NCBI GenBank assembly: GCA_963846885.1
Contig: CAWJXS010000023.1
Coordinates: 186,001-250,000 of the forward strand
DNA: 64,000 nt
Direction: 5' to 3'
DNA from: RPQJ01 sp963846885
Lineage (GTDB): Bacteria > Pseudomonadota > Gammaproteobacteria > Steroidobacterales > Steroidobacteraceae
Part shown: positions 26,786 through 35,786 of the stretch, in pieces
Numbering within the stretch: position 1 is the stretch's first letter
Layout: every line of letters starts with the position of its first letter
Made by a program: the position numbers and the translations under genes
Notes under the pieces: model-generated
Seen by the model: only the letters and a program-made list of their open reading frames with translations
Databases searched by the model: none
Told to the model about the DNA's origin: nothing

Positions 26786-27616
26786 TCAGGCATGCCGGAC
26801 CGCCGTACGCCAGGCGGTCCAGAACCGCGTCCACGGGGGGACCTCGGCGCGGGTCCTGGCAATGCCTGCGCTGTGGTCCACGCGATAGAGCAGCTTCGCG
26901 TGCAAGGCAGCCAGCACGAGGCCCTGACGCTGCACATTGCGCTCGGCTCGGTCCAGCGCGCGCGGCAAAGCCTGCAGTTCAGCGCCCAGGCGCGCTTTGC
27001 GCGCCGCCAGCAGCTGCGCGAGAGAGGCGGGCATGGGTTCCTGCAACAGGTGGGCAGGCTCGACGCTTGCGTGGACCAGGGCGTCGAGCGGCAAGCGCAG
27101 CCGGCCGGCGACAGCGTCACCGCGCAGGTCGCGCAACCACTCCACCTCGGCCACGGCGGCGCCCACCCGGCGCGCGAACTCGCGCTCCGATGCGGTCAGT
27201 TGCGGTGAGTTACGCGAGGCGATGGCGGCCAGGGTCTGCAGCGCACCACCAGCGCGAAACGCGAGTGCGGCGAGTTCGTTCTCGTCGTTGATGGCGACGT
27301 GTGCAAGGTCGATGTCGGCTGCGACCAGCACTTCATGCAGCAGCGCGAGGTCGGCGCCGCACTCCCGCAGGGGCAGCAGCGCTTGCGTCACCGGATGACC
27401 GGGCTTGCCTGCGACGAGCCGATCCACTTCACCGCGCCAGTACTGCAGTCTCGCGTGCGCAACGTCATGCGTCGCAGCGCGTGCGGTGTCGCGTATCTCG
27501 GTCTCGAATGCGTACAGCGCGCTCAGCAGCGGACGCGCGGCGATCGGCGCGTACAGCACGGCGAAGTAACGCAGCGATCCCGGCGGCGTTCCCCGTTGCA
27601 GCGGGTCGTCAGACAT
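26786..27616 (-). CDS. Squalene/phytoene synthase family protein (NDUFAF6-like)
   Basis: A 276-residue all-helical protein of the isoprenoid-synthase superfamily: RYFAVLYAPIAARPLLSALYAFETEI at the N-terminus (key ALYAFETEI), DLRGDAVAGRLRLPLD, and helices to the end. The two DxxxD aspartate motifs of true squalene/phytoene synthases are not evident; the sequence resembles the mitochondrial complex I assembly factor NDUFAF6 group. So a prenyl-transferring reaction is doubtful and the role is unknown. ATG 27616 overlaps the gph stop by eight bases. A longer frame upstream lies inside gph. Confidence 0.78.
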   Translation of the reverse strand: MSDDPLQRGTPPGSLRYFAVLYAPIAARPLLSALYAFETEIRDTARAATHDVAHARLQYWRGEVDRLVAGKPGHPVTQALLPLRECGADLALLHEVLVAADIDLAHVAINDENELAALAFRAGGALQTLAAIASRNSPQLTASEREFARRVGAAVAEVEWLRDLRGDAVAGRLRLPLDALVHASVEPAHLLQEPMPASLAQLLAARKARLGAELQALPRALDRAERNVQRQGLVLAALHAKLLYRVDHSAGIARTRAEVPPWTRFWTAWRTAVRHA

Positions 27617-28280
27617 CGTCTCGGCGCAAGTGCAGCCAGTGCACCACGTCTTCCGGTCGCGCGATGATCCCATCGGCGTTCCAGGTCTCCGGACGGTCTT
27701 CTTGCGAGAGGTAGCCGTAGCCGGCGACGACGGTCTGCATGCCGGCAGCCCGTCCAGCGATGATGTCCCGTTCGGCGTCGCCCACGTAGACGCAGAAATC
27801 CGGGGATACGCCGGTCACGGCGGCCGCGTGCAGTAACGGCAGCGGGTGTGGTTTGCGCTCGTTGACCGTGTCGCCGCTCACGACGCAGCACGCCCGGCGC
27901 GTGAGGTCGAGCTGCTGCATCAAGGGGTCGGTGAGCCAGCCGGGCTTGTTCGTCACCACGCCCCAGGGCAGCCCGTCCGCTTCGAATGCGGCCAGCACGG
28001 GTTCGATGCCGGCGAACAACCGCGTGCCTTCGACGAGATTTTCGGAGTAGAGCTTGAGGAAGCGCAGCCGCAGCCGTTCGAACTCCTCCCCTTGCGCCGC
28101 CGGGAAACCGACCGTGACCAGTCGCACCGCGCCGTGCGACACGGATGGGCGGACCGTGGCAAACGGCAGCGGCTCGAGGCCTTCTTCCTGCCGCAGCCGA
28201 TTGAGTGCGCCGATCATGTCCGGCGCCGTGTCCAGCAGCGTGCCGTCGAGATCGAACAGGATCGCGTGGGCGCGACTCAT
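27609..28280 (-). CDS. HAD-family phosphatase: phosphoglycolate phosphatase-like or MurNAc-6-phosphate phosphatase (MupP)
   Basis: A 223-residue HAD hydrolase with DLDGTLLDTA (the two catalytic Asp) at residues 10-18, the Ser/Thr motif in VVTNKP, and motif III/IV KPHPLPLL and VGDAERDI. It is usually named Gph, but the neighbourhood (mtaD-like, ubiG, this gene, yciK, near gyrA) is the one in which Pseudomonas carries mupP, the MurNAc-6-P phosphatase of cell-wall recycling. The sequence alone cannot decide between the two. The ATG overlaps the true ubiG stop by ATGA. Confidence 0.85.
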   Translation of the reverse strand: MSRAHAILFDLDGTLLDTAPDMIGALNRLRQEEGLEPLPFATVRPSVSHGAVRLVTVGFPAAQGEEFERLRLRFLKLYSENLVEGTRLFAGIEPVLAAFEADGLPWGVVTNKPGWLTDPLMQQLDLTRRACCVVSGDTVNERKPHPLPLLHAAAVTGVSPDFCVYVGDAERDIIAGRAAGMQTVVAGYGYLSQEDRPETWNADGIIARPEDVVHWLHLRRDDV

Positions 28281-29009
28281 GCGGCGGCGGCCGCGCCGTC
28301 GCGCTGCAGGTGGACCAGGTAATTGACGCTCGCGTCCATCGTCAGGCGCGCCCGGCGGGTGAAGGGGTCGTAATCGAGGCCGGCGATGTCGACGACTGCG
28401 AGGCCCGCCGGCGCGCGACCATTGCCGCAGCTCCGACGGGCGGATGAATTTCTCGTACGTGTGGGTGCCCGTCGGCAGCAGCCGCAGCACGTATTCGGCG
28501 CCGACGACCGCCAGCGCATAGGCTTTCAGGGTGCGATTCAGCGTGGAGACGAAAACGTCGCCACCGGGCTTTACCAGTCGACCCAGCGCCGCGATCACGG
28601 CCGTGGGATCCGGCACGTGCTCGAGCATCTCCATGCAGGTGACGACGTCGTATTCACCCGCGTGTGACGAGGCGTGTGCCTCGGCCGTCTCCAGCACGTA
28701 GTCCACGGCAACGCCCGCTTCAAGTGCGTGCAGTCGCGCCACCTGCAGCAGTTCGTCGGCGAGATCGAGGCCCGTCACCACGGCGCCCTTGCGGGCCATG
28801 GCTTCCGCCAGCAGGCCACCGCCGCAGCCGACGTCCAGGACCTTGCGGCCCTGCAGCTTGCCCGCGCGTTCGACGTACTCGAGCCGCACGGGATTCAGGT
28901 CGTGCAATGGGCGCATTTCGCCCTGCGGATCCCACCAACGGCTGGCCGCTGCATCGAAGCGGGCGATCTCGGCCGGGTCCACGTTCTTGCTTTCAGTACC
29001 GACAGCCAT
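28277..29009 (-). CDS. ubiG: Ubiquinone biosynthesis O-methyltransferase (one-base frameshift)
   Basis: A SAM-dependent methyltransferase making both O-methylations of ubiquinone. Motif I VLDVGCGGG is at about residue 57, followed by GLDLADELL and VTCMEMLEHVPDP, all in frame from ATG 29009. Around 28404-28406 an extra base in a C run (G run on the coding strand) shifts the frame. Correcting it gives LAVVDIAGLDYDP and a normal end NYLVHLQRDGAAAAA at 28277. Uncorrected, the frame fuses UbiG to the following phosphatase as a false 466-residue protein. It starts in TGATG overlap with the upstream amidohydrolase. Confidence 0.9.
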
Positions 29010-30343
29010 CAGTCACTGCTCCTGCCGTTGTCGGCGTCGATGCGCAGGCGCCATGTTTCAGCCCGCTCGAATAAAGCTGCTTCGTCGATGTAACGCAGAG
29101 AGCCTGCGGCCAGGACCTGTCGCCCCGCGATCCAGGTGTCCGTGACCTGGCGCGAACTGCAGGCATAGACGAGGGTGGTTGCCGCATCGTGGACCGGCCA
29201 GCTGCCGGGCGTAAGCAGGTCGACACAACACATGTCGGCCCACTTGCCGGCAACGAGGCTGCCCGTGCTCTCGCCCAGGCCCAGCGCTCGCGCGCCTTCG
29301 AGCGTGGCCATGCGCAGCAGATCGCTCGCGACCAGCGCGCCGGGCCGCGCGCCGACTCCGGCGGCCAGCAGGCCGGCGGTGCGCATCTCGGACAGCACGT
29401 CGAGGTCGTTGTTCGAAGCCGGTGCGTCGGTCCCCAGCGCAACGCGTACGCCCCGGCCCAGCAATTCGGCCGCAGGGCAGACGCCGCTGCCGAGTTTCAG
29501 GTTCGCTTCGGGGCAATGCACCACCGCGGCACCGGCATTGGCGAGGGTGTCGATGTCCGCAGCGAACAGTTGCGTGCCATGCACCGCAACGAGCAACGGC
29601 GTTGCCATGCCCAGTCGTGCAAGCCGGTCGAGGGGCCGGGCGCCGTGACGGGCGATGCTCGCGTCCACCTCGCTGGCCGACTCATGGACGGGCAGGGCGG
29701 TTGGAATCTCGAGCTCGTCGGCCAGTCGCCGCACGCGCAGCAAGGTCGTGTCGTCGAGTTCATGCGCAGGCCCGAGCGCGAAATGCGTGGCGACCAGCGG
29801 GTCACCCCGATAGTCGTCGCGCAAGGCCATGCCTTTTTCGATGTATTCGTCGGGATCGCCAGCCCAGCGGGACGCGGCCTGTTCGACGACCAGTCCGATG
29901 CTGACCCGCATGTGCAGGTCCGCGGCCGTGCGCGCCACGACCTCCGGCCACAACTGCATGTCGCCGAAACACGTGACGCCACCGCGCACCATTTCCGCGA
30001 TCGCGAGCTCCGTCCCGTCGCGCACGTACTCCGGATCGACCCAGCGCCGCTCGATGGGGGCGATCACGTCCCGCGACCACTCCGCCTGGGGCAGGTTCTC
30101 CGCCCGGCCGCGCAGCAGCGTCATCGCCGCGTGGGTGTGGGCGTTCACGAGCCCCGGCAGCAGCGCATGGTGTGGGCGCAAGACGAGTTCGGCGGGGGCG
30201 TACCTGGCCCGTGCTGCGTCAACCGGCAGCACGGCCACGATGCGTCCGGCGTGAACGGCGACCGCATGGTTCTCGAGCACCGTGCCGTCGGGTTCGACGG
30301 GCAGCACCCAGCGGGCGCAAACGAGCGTGTCTACCGGCTCCAT
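29009..30343 (-). CDS. TRZ/ATZ-family amidohydrolase, probable 5'-methylthioadenosine/S-adenosylhomocysteine deaminase
   Basis: A 444-residue metal-dependent amidohydrolase. NAHTHAAMTLLRG carries the HxH zinc pair; HESASEVD, VAVHGTQL and the GTDAPASNNDLD motif supply the remaining ligands and catalytic Asp. This set is that of the MtaD group, which deaminates MTA or SAH to the inosine forms. Its coupling to ubiG (TGATG) is logical, since UbiG makes S-adenosylhomocysteine. It diverges from gyrA with a 131-bp gap. Confidence 0.9.
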   Translation of the reverse strand: MEPVDTLVCARWVLPVEPDGTVLENHAVAVHAGRIVAVLPVDAARARYAPAELVLRPHHALLPGLVNAHTHAAMTLLRGRAENLPQAEWSRDVIAPIERRWVDPEYVRDGTELAIAEMVRGGVTCFGDMQLWPEVVARTAADLHMRVSIGLVVEQAASRWAGDPDEYIEKGMALRDDYRGDPLVATHFALGPAHELDDTTLLRVRRLADELEIPTALPVHESASEVDASIARHGARPLDRLARLGMATPLLVAVHGTQLFAADIDTLANAGAAVVHCPEANLKLGSGVCPAAELLGRGVRVALGTDAPASNNDLDVLSEMRTAGLLAAGVGARPGALVASDLLRMATLEGARALGLGESTGSLVAGKWADMCCVDLLTPGSWPVHDAATTLVYACSSRQVTDTWIAGRQVLAAGSLRYIDEAALFERAETWRLRIDADNGRSSD

Positions 30344-30474
30344 GCAAGGTCTCGCAGATGGGGTCCGGGAGTATACCGGGGGACGCTGAAACCTACCGGC
30401 CAGCGCCTCGCGCGGGAGGCGTTGAAACGCCCCGGCGTGGTATCATCCGTGATCTTTTTGGATCGACGGATTCC

Positions 30475-33126
30475 ATGGCAGAAATCGCGCGCGAACTCCT
30501 GCACGTCAACCTCGAAGACGAGATGAAGCAGTCGTACCTCGATTACGCAATGAGCGTGATCGTGGGCCGCGCCTTGCCCGACGTTCGTGACGGCCTGAAA
30601 CCGGTCCATCGTCGCGTGCTGTACGCGATGCGCGAACTGGGCAACGAGTGGAACCGTTCGTACAAGAAGTCCGCGCGCGTCGTCGGCGACGTGATCGGCA
30701 AATACCACCCGCACGGCGACACCGCCGTGTACGACACGATCGTGCGCATGGCGCAGCCGTTCTCGATGCGCTACCTGCTCGTCGACGGCCAGGGCAACTT
30801 CGGCTCGGTGGACGGCGATGCGCCGGCCGCGATGCGTTACACCGAAGTGCGCATGTCCCGCCTGGCGGGCGAACTGCTCGCCGACATCGACAAGGAAACG
30901 GTCGAGTTCGTCCCGAACTACGACGAATCCGAGAGCGAGCCGTCGGTGCTGCCGACGCGCGTACCGAACCTGCTGGTCAACGGGTCGTCGGGCATCGCGG
31001 TCGGCATGGCCACGAACATCCCGCCGCACAACCTGGTCGAGATCGTGAACGCCTGCGTGGCGTACATCGACAATCCGGCCGTCACGATTCCTGAGTTGAT
31101 GGAGCATGTGCCGGGGCCCGATTTCCCGACGGCCGGCATCATCAACGGCGCCCGCGAGATCTATAACGCGTATACCACCGGCCGCGGCCGCATCGTGGTC
31201 CGCGCCAAGGCAGAGATCGAGGAATACGACGACAACGGCCGCGAGGCCATCATCGTCACCGAACTGCCGTACCAGGTGAACAAGGCCCGCCTGCTCGAGC
31301 GCATCGCCGACCTCGTGCGCGGCAAGTTGCTCGAAGGCATTTCCGAGCTGCGCGACGAATCGGACAAGGACGGCATGCGTGTCGTCATCGAGCTCAAGCG
31401 CAACGAGAACGCCGAGATCGTTCTCAACAACCTCTACAAGCAGACGCCGATGGAGTCGGTGTTCGGCGTCAACATGGTGGCGCTGATCGACGGCCAGCCG
31501 CGGCTGCTCAATCTCAAGGACATGATCGAGGCGTTCGTCCGCCATCGCCGCGAAGTAGTCACGCGGCGCACGGTGTTCGACCTGCGCAAGGCCCGCGAGC
31601 GCGGCCACATCCTCGAAGGTCTCGCCGTGGCGCTGGCCAACATCGACGAGGTCATCGCGCTGATCAAGGCGTCGCCCACGCCGCCGGAAGCGAAGGCAGC
31701 ACTCGTTGCGCGCGAGTGGCGCGGCGGCGCCGTGCCCGAGATGCTGGCCCGTGCGGGCGACGTCAGCGCGCGCCCCGAAGGCCTCGACCAGGCGCTCGGA
31801 TTGCACGGCGCCATCTACCGCCTGTCCGAGACGCAGGCCCAGGCGATCCTCGACCTGCGCCTGCACCGGCTGACCGGCCTCGAGCAGGACAAGATCCTGG
31901 CGGAGTACGCCGAGCTGCTCGACGTCATCCGTGATCTCAGCGACATCCTCGCGCGCCCCGAGCGCCTGCTGCAGGTGATCCGCGACGAACTGCTGGCGAT
32001 CCGCGACCAGTACGGCGACGAGCGCCGCACGCGCATCGAGCGCGACGAATCCGATCTCACGATCGAAGACCTCATCACGCCGCAGGACGTAGTAGTCACG
32101 CTTTCGCACGGTGGCTATGCCAAATCGCAGCCCGTCAGTGAATACCGCGCGCAGGGTCGCGGCGGCCGGGGCCGGTCGGCCACGGCGATGAAGGACGAAG
32201 ATTTCGTCGAAAAGCTGTTCGTTGCGAACACTCACGACACGCTGCTCTGCTTCTCGAGCCGCGGCCAGCTCTACTGGCTCAAGGTGTACCAGCTGCCGAT
32301 GGCAGGTCGAGCCTCGCGCGGCAAGCCAATCGTGAACCTGCTGCCGCTGCAGGAAGGCGAGCGGATCACGGCCGTGCTGCCGATCCGCGAGTACGAAGAA
32401 GACAAGTACGTCTTCATGGCCACCGCCATGGGCACGGTCAAGAAGACCTCGCTGGTCGCGTTCTCGCGTCCGCGCACCGCCGGCATCATCGCCGTCGGTC
32501 TGGAAGAGGGCGATCAGCTGGTCGGCGTGGACATCACCGATGGCAAGCGCGACGTGATGATGTTCACCACCGAAGGCAAGGCCATCCGTTTTGCCGAGGA
32601 CGACGTGCGTCCGATGGGTCGCAACGCCGGCGGCGTGCGCGGCATCCGCTTGCCCGAAGGCGAACGTGTGATCTCGTTGATCATCCCGGATCCCCAGGGT
32701 CTCATCCTGATCGCTTCCGAGAACGGCTACGGCAAGCTCACCTCGGTCGAGGAATTCCCGGCGCATGGGCGCGGTGGCCAGGGCGTCATCGCGATGCAGA
32801 CGACGGAACGCAACGGCATGATCGTCGCCGCCACCCAGGTCGCGACCACGCATGAACTGATGCTGATGAGCTCGTCGGGCACGCTCGTGCGCACGCGGGC
32901 TGCAGAAGTATCCGTGCTGGGCCGCAACACACAGGGCGTGCGGCTCATCCGCCTGGACGAGGGCGAGCGTCTGATCGGTGTCGAGGCCGTCGAGCCCGAG
33001 CCGGAAGCCGACGCGGAGGACGCCGAGGTCCCCGAGGGTGGCGTCGACGCCGCTCCCGCTGTGGCACCGGGTGCCGACCCTGGTGCGAGCCCTGACTCGG
33101 GCACGAGCACCGACAGCAGCACCTGA
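30475..33126 (+). CDS. gyrA: DNA gyrase subunit A
   Basis: The breakage-reunion subunit of DNA gyrase, 883 residues. The catalytic Tyr122 is in MRYTE, and the quinolone region reads GDTAVYD with Thr83 and Asp87 in E. coli numbering. The C-terminal DNA-wrapping beta-pinwheel starts with a GyrA box of the form QGRGGRGR. The end is an acidic Ala/Pro/Asp tail. ATG 30475 matches the family N-terminus MAEIARE. The nearest upstream gene is divergent. This intact 2.65-kb gene shows that the assembly is good in this part. Confidence 0.97.
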   Translation: MAEIARELLHVNLEDEMKQSYLDYAMSVIVGRALPDVRDGLKPVHRRVLYAMRELGNEWNRSYKKSARVVGDVIGKYHPHGDTAVYDTIVRMAQPFSMRYLLVDGQGNFGSVDGDAPAAMRYTEVRMSRLAGELLADIDKETVEFVPNYDESESEPSVLPTRVPNLLVNGSSGIAVGMATNIPPHNLVEIVNACVAYIDNPAVTIPELMEHVPGPDFPTAGIINGAREIYNAYTTGRGRIVVRAKAEIEEYDDNGREAIIVTELPYQVNKARLLERIADLVRGKLLEGISELRDESDKDGMRVVIELKRNENAEIVLNNLYKQTPMESVFGVNMVALIDGQPRLLNLKDMIEAFVRHRREVVTRRTVFDLRKARERGHILEGLAVALANIDEVIALIKASPTPPEAKAALVAREWRGGAVPEMLARAGDVSARPEGLDQALGLHGAIYRLSETQAQAILDLRLHRLTGLEQDKILAEYAELLDVIRDLSDILARPERLLQVIRDELLAIRDQYGDERRTRIERDESDLTIEDLITPQDVVVTLSHGGYAKSQPVSEYRAQGRGGRGRSATAMKDEDFVEKLFVANTHDTLLCFSSRGQLYWLKVYQLPMAGRASRGKPIVNLLPLQEGERITAVLPIREYEEDKYVFMATAMGTVKKTSLVAFSRPRTAGIIAVGLEEGDQLVGVDITDGKRDVMMFTTEGKAIRFAEDDVRPMGRNAGGVRGIRLPEGERVISLIIPDPQGLILIASENGYGKLTSVEEFPAHGRGGQGVIAMQTTERNGMIVAATQVATTHELMLMSSSGTLVRTRAAEVSVLGRNTQGVRLIRLDEGERLIGVEAVEPEPEADAEDAEVPEGGVDAAPAVAPGADPGASPDSGTSTDSST

Positions 33127-33256
33127 CCTGGAAGAGCGCAAGCGACGCGCGGGAACTGCGAACGCGGCAGCATAAGCAGATGCCGCGTTGACGGCTTCGG
33201 CGCCTGGGGTGCCTGTTAAACTGCGGGCAAATCGGCCCCTCCGGAGCTTTCCCGTC

Positions 33257-34339
33257 ATGTCCCGCGTGTTCAACTTTTCTGCCGGCCCGGCCGCGTTGCC
33301 GCTCGCGGTGCTCGAGCAACTCCGCGACGAGATGCTCGACTGGCATTCACAGGGCATGTCGGTGATGGAGATGAGTCACCGCGGCAAGGCCTACGTCGGC
33401 ATTGCCCAGCAGGCCGAGGCCGACCTGCGCGAGCTGCTGTCGGTTCCCGCCAACTACAAGGTGCTGTTCCTGCAGGGCGGTGCGACGGCACAGTTCGCGG
33501 CGATTCCGCTCAATCTCAGTGCGCCCGGCGCCGTCGTCGACTACGTCAACACCGGCACCTGGTCGACCAAGGCGATCGCCGAGGCGAAGCGTTACTGCAA
33601 GGTCAATGTGGTGGCCGACGCGGCGGCCAGCAAGTTCACCACCGTGCCCGCGCAAGCCACGTGGCAGCGTTCGCCGGATGCGGCGTACCTCCACTACACG
33701 CCCAACGAGACCATTCACGGCGTCGAGTTCCCGTTCGTCCCCGACGCCGGCAACACGCCGCTCGTCGCCGACCTCTCGTCTACGATCCTTTCGCGGCCCA
33801 TCGATGTCAGCCGATTCGGGGTGATCTACGCGGGCGCGCAGAAAAATATCGGACCCGCCGGCCTCGTCGTGGTGATCGTGCGCGAAGACCTGCTCGGACA
33901 CGCACGCCCCGAGACTCCCACGGTCTTCGACTGGAAGGCCATGGCGGCGGATGGCTCGATGCTCAATACCCCGGCCACGTACTCCTGGTATGTGGCGGGC
34001 GTCGTGTTCCAGTGGATCAAGCGACAGGGCGGGGTGCAGGCGATGGGTCGCCTCAACCAGGCCAAGGCGCAACTCCTGTACGACGCCATCGATTCGTCGG
34101 GCTTCTACCGCAACCCCGTCGCCGTCGAATGCCGTTCGTGGATGAACGTGCCGTTCACGCTGCCCGATGCGGCACTCGAAAAGCCCTTTGCGGAGGGCGC
34201 ACGGCAGGCCGGGCTCGTTGCCCTGGAAGGGCATCGCTCCGTCGGGGGCATGCGCGCCAGCATTTACAACGCCATGCCGCTCGCGGGAGTCGAGGCGCTG
34301 GTGAGTTACATGCGCGAGTTTCAGCGGGTCAGGGGATAG
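33257..34339 (+). CDS. serC: Phosphoserine aminotransferase
   Basis: A PLP enzyme converting 3-phosphohydroxypyruvate plus glutamate to phosphoserine, and in B6 synthesis acting on 3-hydroxy-4-phosphohydroxybutanoate-type substrates. MSRVFNFSAGPAALP is the family start; the PLP-binding Lys is in AGAQKNIGPAG. HYTPNETIHGVEF and the C-terminal EGHRSVGGMRAS are also standard. It has 360 residues. Its TAG stop (34337-34339) lies inside the first unit of the large intergenic inverted repeat. Confidence 0.97.
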   Translation: MSRVFNFSAGPAALPLAVLEQLRDEMLDWHSQGMSVMEMSHRGKAYVGIAQQAEADLRELLSVPANYKVLFLQGGATAQFAAIPLNLSAPGAVVDYVNTGTWSTKAIAEAKRYCKVNVVADAAASKFTTVPAQATWQRSPDAAYLHYTPNETIHGVEFPFVPDAGNTPLVADLSSTILSRPIDVSRFGVIYAGAQKNIGPAGLVVVIVREDLLGHARPETPTVFDWKAMAADGSMLNTPATYSWYVAGVVFQWIKRQGGVQAMGRLNQAKAQLLYDAIDSSGFYRNPVAVECRSWMNVPFTLPDAALEKPFAEGARQAGLVALEGHRSVGGMRASIYNAMPLAGVEALVSYMREFQRVRG

Positions 34340-34592
34340 GGGCTAGGGGATAGGGGCTAGGGGCTAGTCGGAGGGTCGTCACCTCTCCCGCTTCGCGGGA
34401 GAGGTCGGCCGCAGGCCGGGTGAGGGCATTCGCCGATATTTTTCTGACTGACTAGCTGACTAACTCATTGCTTGACTGACTGATTTCCTCTCGCTGCACG
34501 CATTACTGGGAAGCTGAATCCAGTGACCACACTTCCGACTAGCCCCTAGCCCCTAGCCCCTAGCCCCTAACCCCTAACCCCTAACCCCTTCC
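34331..34592. repeat. Large inverted-repeat element 1 (heptamer arms), serC-serA space
   Basis: The left arm (34331-34373) is GGGGATA/GGGGCTA units ending GTCGGAG. The right arm (34533-34589) starts TCCGAC and continues TAGCCCC then TAACCCC units. The inner ends pair perfectly over 20 bp. The centre holds a REP-like palindrome (34381-34425) and repeated GACTGACTAGCTGACTAACT-like words near 34450-34480. The element fills the space from the serC stop to just before the serA start. Confidence 0.88.
34381..34427. repeat. REP-like palindrome (copy 2), inside element 1
   Basis: ACCTCTCCCGC and GCGGGAGAGGT flank a short loop, followed by a second stem GGCCGCAGGCC and GGGTGAGGGC. It is the same family as the copies at 10023 and 49117. 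Confidence 0.8.
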
Positions 34593-34594
34593 TC

Positions 34595-35758
34595 ATGTTC
34601 AAGATCCAAACGCTCAACAACATCTCCCTCCGCGGGCTCGAACGGTTTCCGCGCGACCGCTACGAAGTGGCCTCCGCACTCGTGTGTCCGGACGCATTGC
34701 TGGTGCGTTCCGCCGATGTGCACGCTCTGGAGATTCCAGCGAGCGTCCTGGCCGTCGCGCGCGCGGGTGCCGGCACCAACAACATTCCGGTGACAAAACT
34801 CAGCCAGCGCGGCATACCCGTGTTCAATGCGCCGGGTGCCAATGCCAACGCGGTCAAGGAGCTGGTGCTGGCCGGGTTGTTCCTGGGTGCGCGCAACATC
34901 TGCCAGGCATGGGAGTACGTCCGCGCCCTCGATGGCGACGACCACGCGCTGGAAGTCGCGATGGAGCAGGGCAAGAAGAAATTCGTGGGCCATGAACTGC
35001 CTGGACGCACGCTCGGCGTCGTGGGGCTCGGCGCAATCGGCGTCGAGGTCGCCAACGCGGCGCTCGATCTCGGCATGAAGGTGCTCGGCTACGATCCGCA
35101 GATCACCGTGCAGCGTGCATGGCAGCTCTCGTCCGGCGTCGAGCAGGCGCTCAGCCTGGACGACCTGTTCGCGCGCTGCGACGCGGTCACGGTGCACGTG
35201 CCGCTCAACGATCACACGCGCGGCCTGGTGAATGCGGCGCGGATTGCGCTGCTGCGCAAGGGCGCCACGGTGCTCAATTTCGCCCGCGGGCCGATCGTCG
35301 ACGAGCGCGCCATGCTGGCGGGACTCGACAGCGGACAGCTGGCAGCTTACGTATGCGACTTTCCGACCAACGCGATCCGCCATCATCCAAGCGTGGTCGC
35401 ACTGCCGCACCTGGGCGCCTCGACGGGCGAGGCCGAAGAGAACTGCGCCATCATGGCTGCCGACACCCTGCGTGATTTTCTCGAGAGCGGGAACGTGCGG
35501 CACTCGGTCAATTTCCCCGAAGCCGTCCTGGCGCGCACGGGCGTCAGCCGGCTCGCGATCGCGAACGCCAATGTCCCGAACATGGTGGGCCAGATCTCGA
35601 CCTGCCTGGCCGAGGCCCGGCTCAACATCGCCGACCTTTTGAACAAGTCCCGCGGCGAGCTTGCTTACACCCTGATCGATACGGACGCCCCAATCGGGCC
35701 CGAAGTTGTGGGTAAACTGCGCCTCATTCCGGGCGTATTGAGCGCCCGCCTGATCTGA
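34595..35758 (+). CDS. serA: D-3-phosphoglycerate dehydrogenase with ACT domain
   Basis: It oxidises 3-phosphoglycerate to 3-phosphohydroxypyruvate, the step before SerC. The 387-residue protein has ARAGAGTNNIPV, the NAD motif GVVGLGAIG near residue 150, NFARGPIVDE, the catalytic His in PHLGASTGEAEE, and a short C-terminal ACT domain (IANANVPNMVGQISTCLAEARLNI; key NVPNMVGQIS) for likely serine feedback. This is the short form common outside enterics. The ATG lies 3 bp after element 1. Gene order serC-serA-pheA gives the serine and aromatic genes one cluster. Confidence 0.93.
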   Translation: MFKIQTLNNISLRGLERFPRDRYEVASALVCPDALLVRSADVHALEIPASVLAVARAGAGTNNIPVTKLSQRGIPVFNAPGANANAVKELVLAGLFLGARNICQAWEYVRALDGDDHALEVAMEQGKKKFVGHELPGRTLGVVGLGAIGVEVANAALDLGMKVLGYDPQITVQRAWQLSSGVEQALSLDDLFARCDAVTVHVPLNDHTRGLVNAARIALLRKGATVLNFARGPIVDERAMLAGLDSGQLAAYVCDFPTNAIRHHPSVVALPHLGASTGEAEENCAIMAADTLRDFLESGNVRHSVNFPEAVLARTGVSRLAIANANVPNMVGQISTCLAEARLNIADLLNKSRGELAYTLIDTDAPIGPEVVGKLRLIPGVLSARLI

Positions 35759-35786
35759 AGCCGTACCACCGAAACGACCCGGCCCG

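Noticed and set aside
27609..29009. A 466-residue UbiG-phosphatase fusion protein
   Set aside because: One extra base near 28405 creates it. The shifted frame yields the normal UbiG C-terminus and an ATGA overlap with a complete phosphatase gene.
30721..30735. Thr83 in GyrA as a quinolone-resistance mutation
   Set aside because: Thr at this place is the natural residue in many gammaproteobacteria such as Pseudomonas aeruginosa; Asp87 is also wild type.
30331..33357. A 1008-codon open frame antisense to gyrA, and similar long antisense frames opposite trpS-scpA and rpsA
   Set aside because: High GC at third codon positions keeps the antisense frame open. There is no ribosome site or family resemblance.
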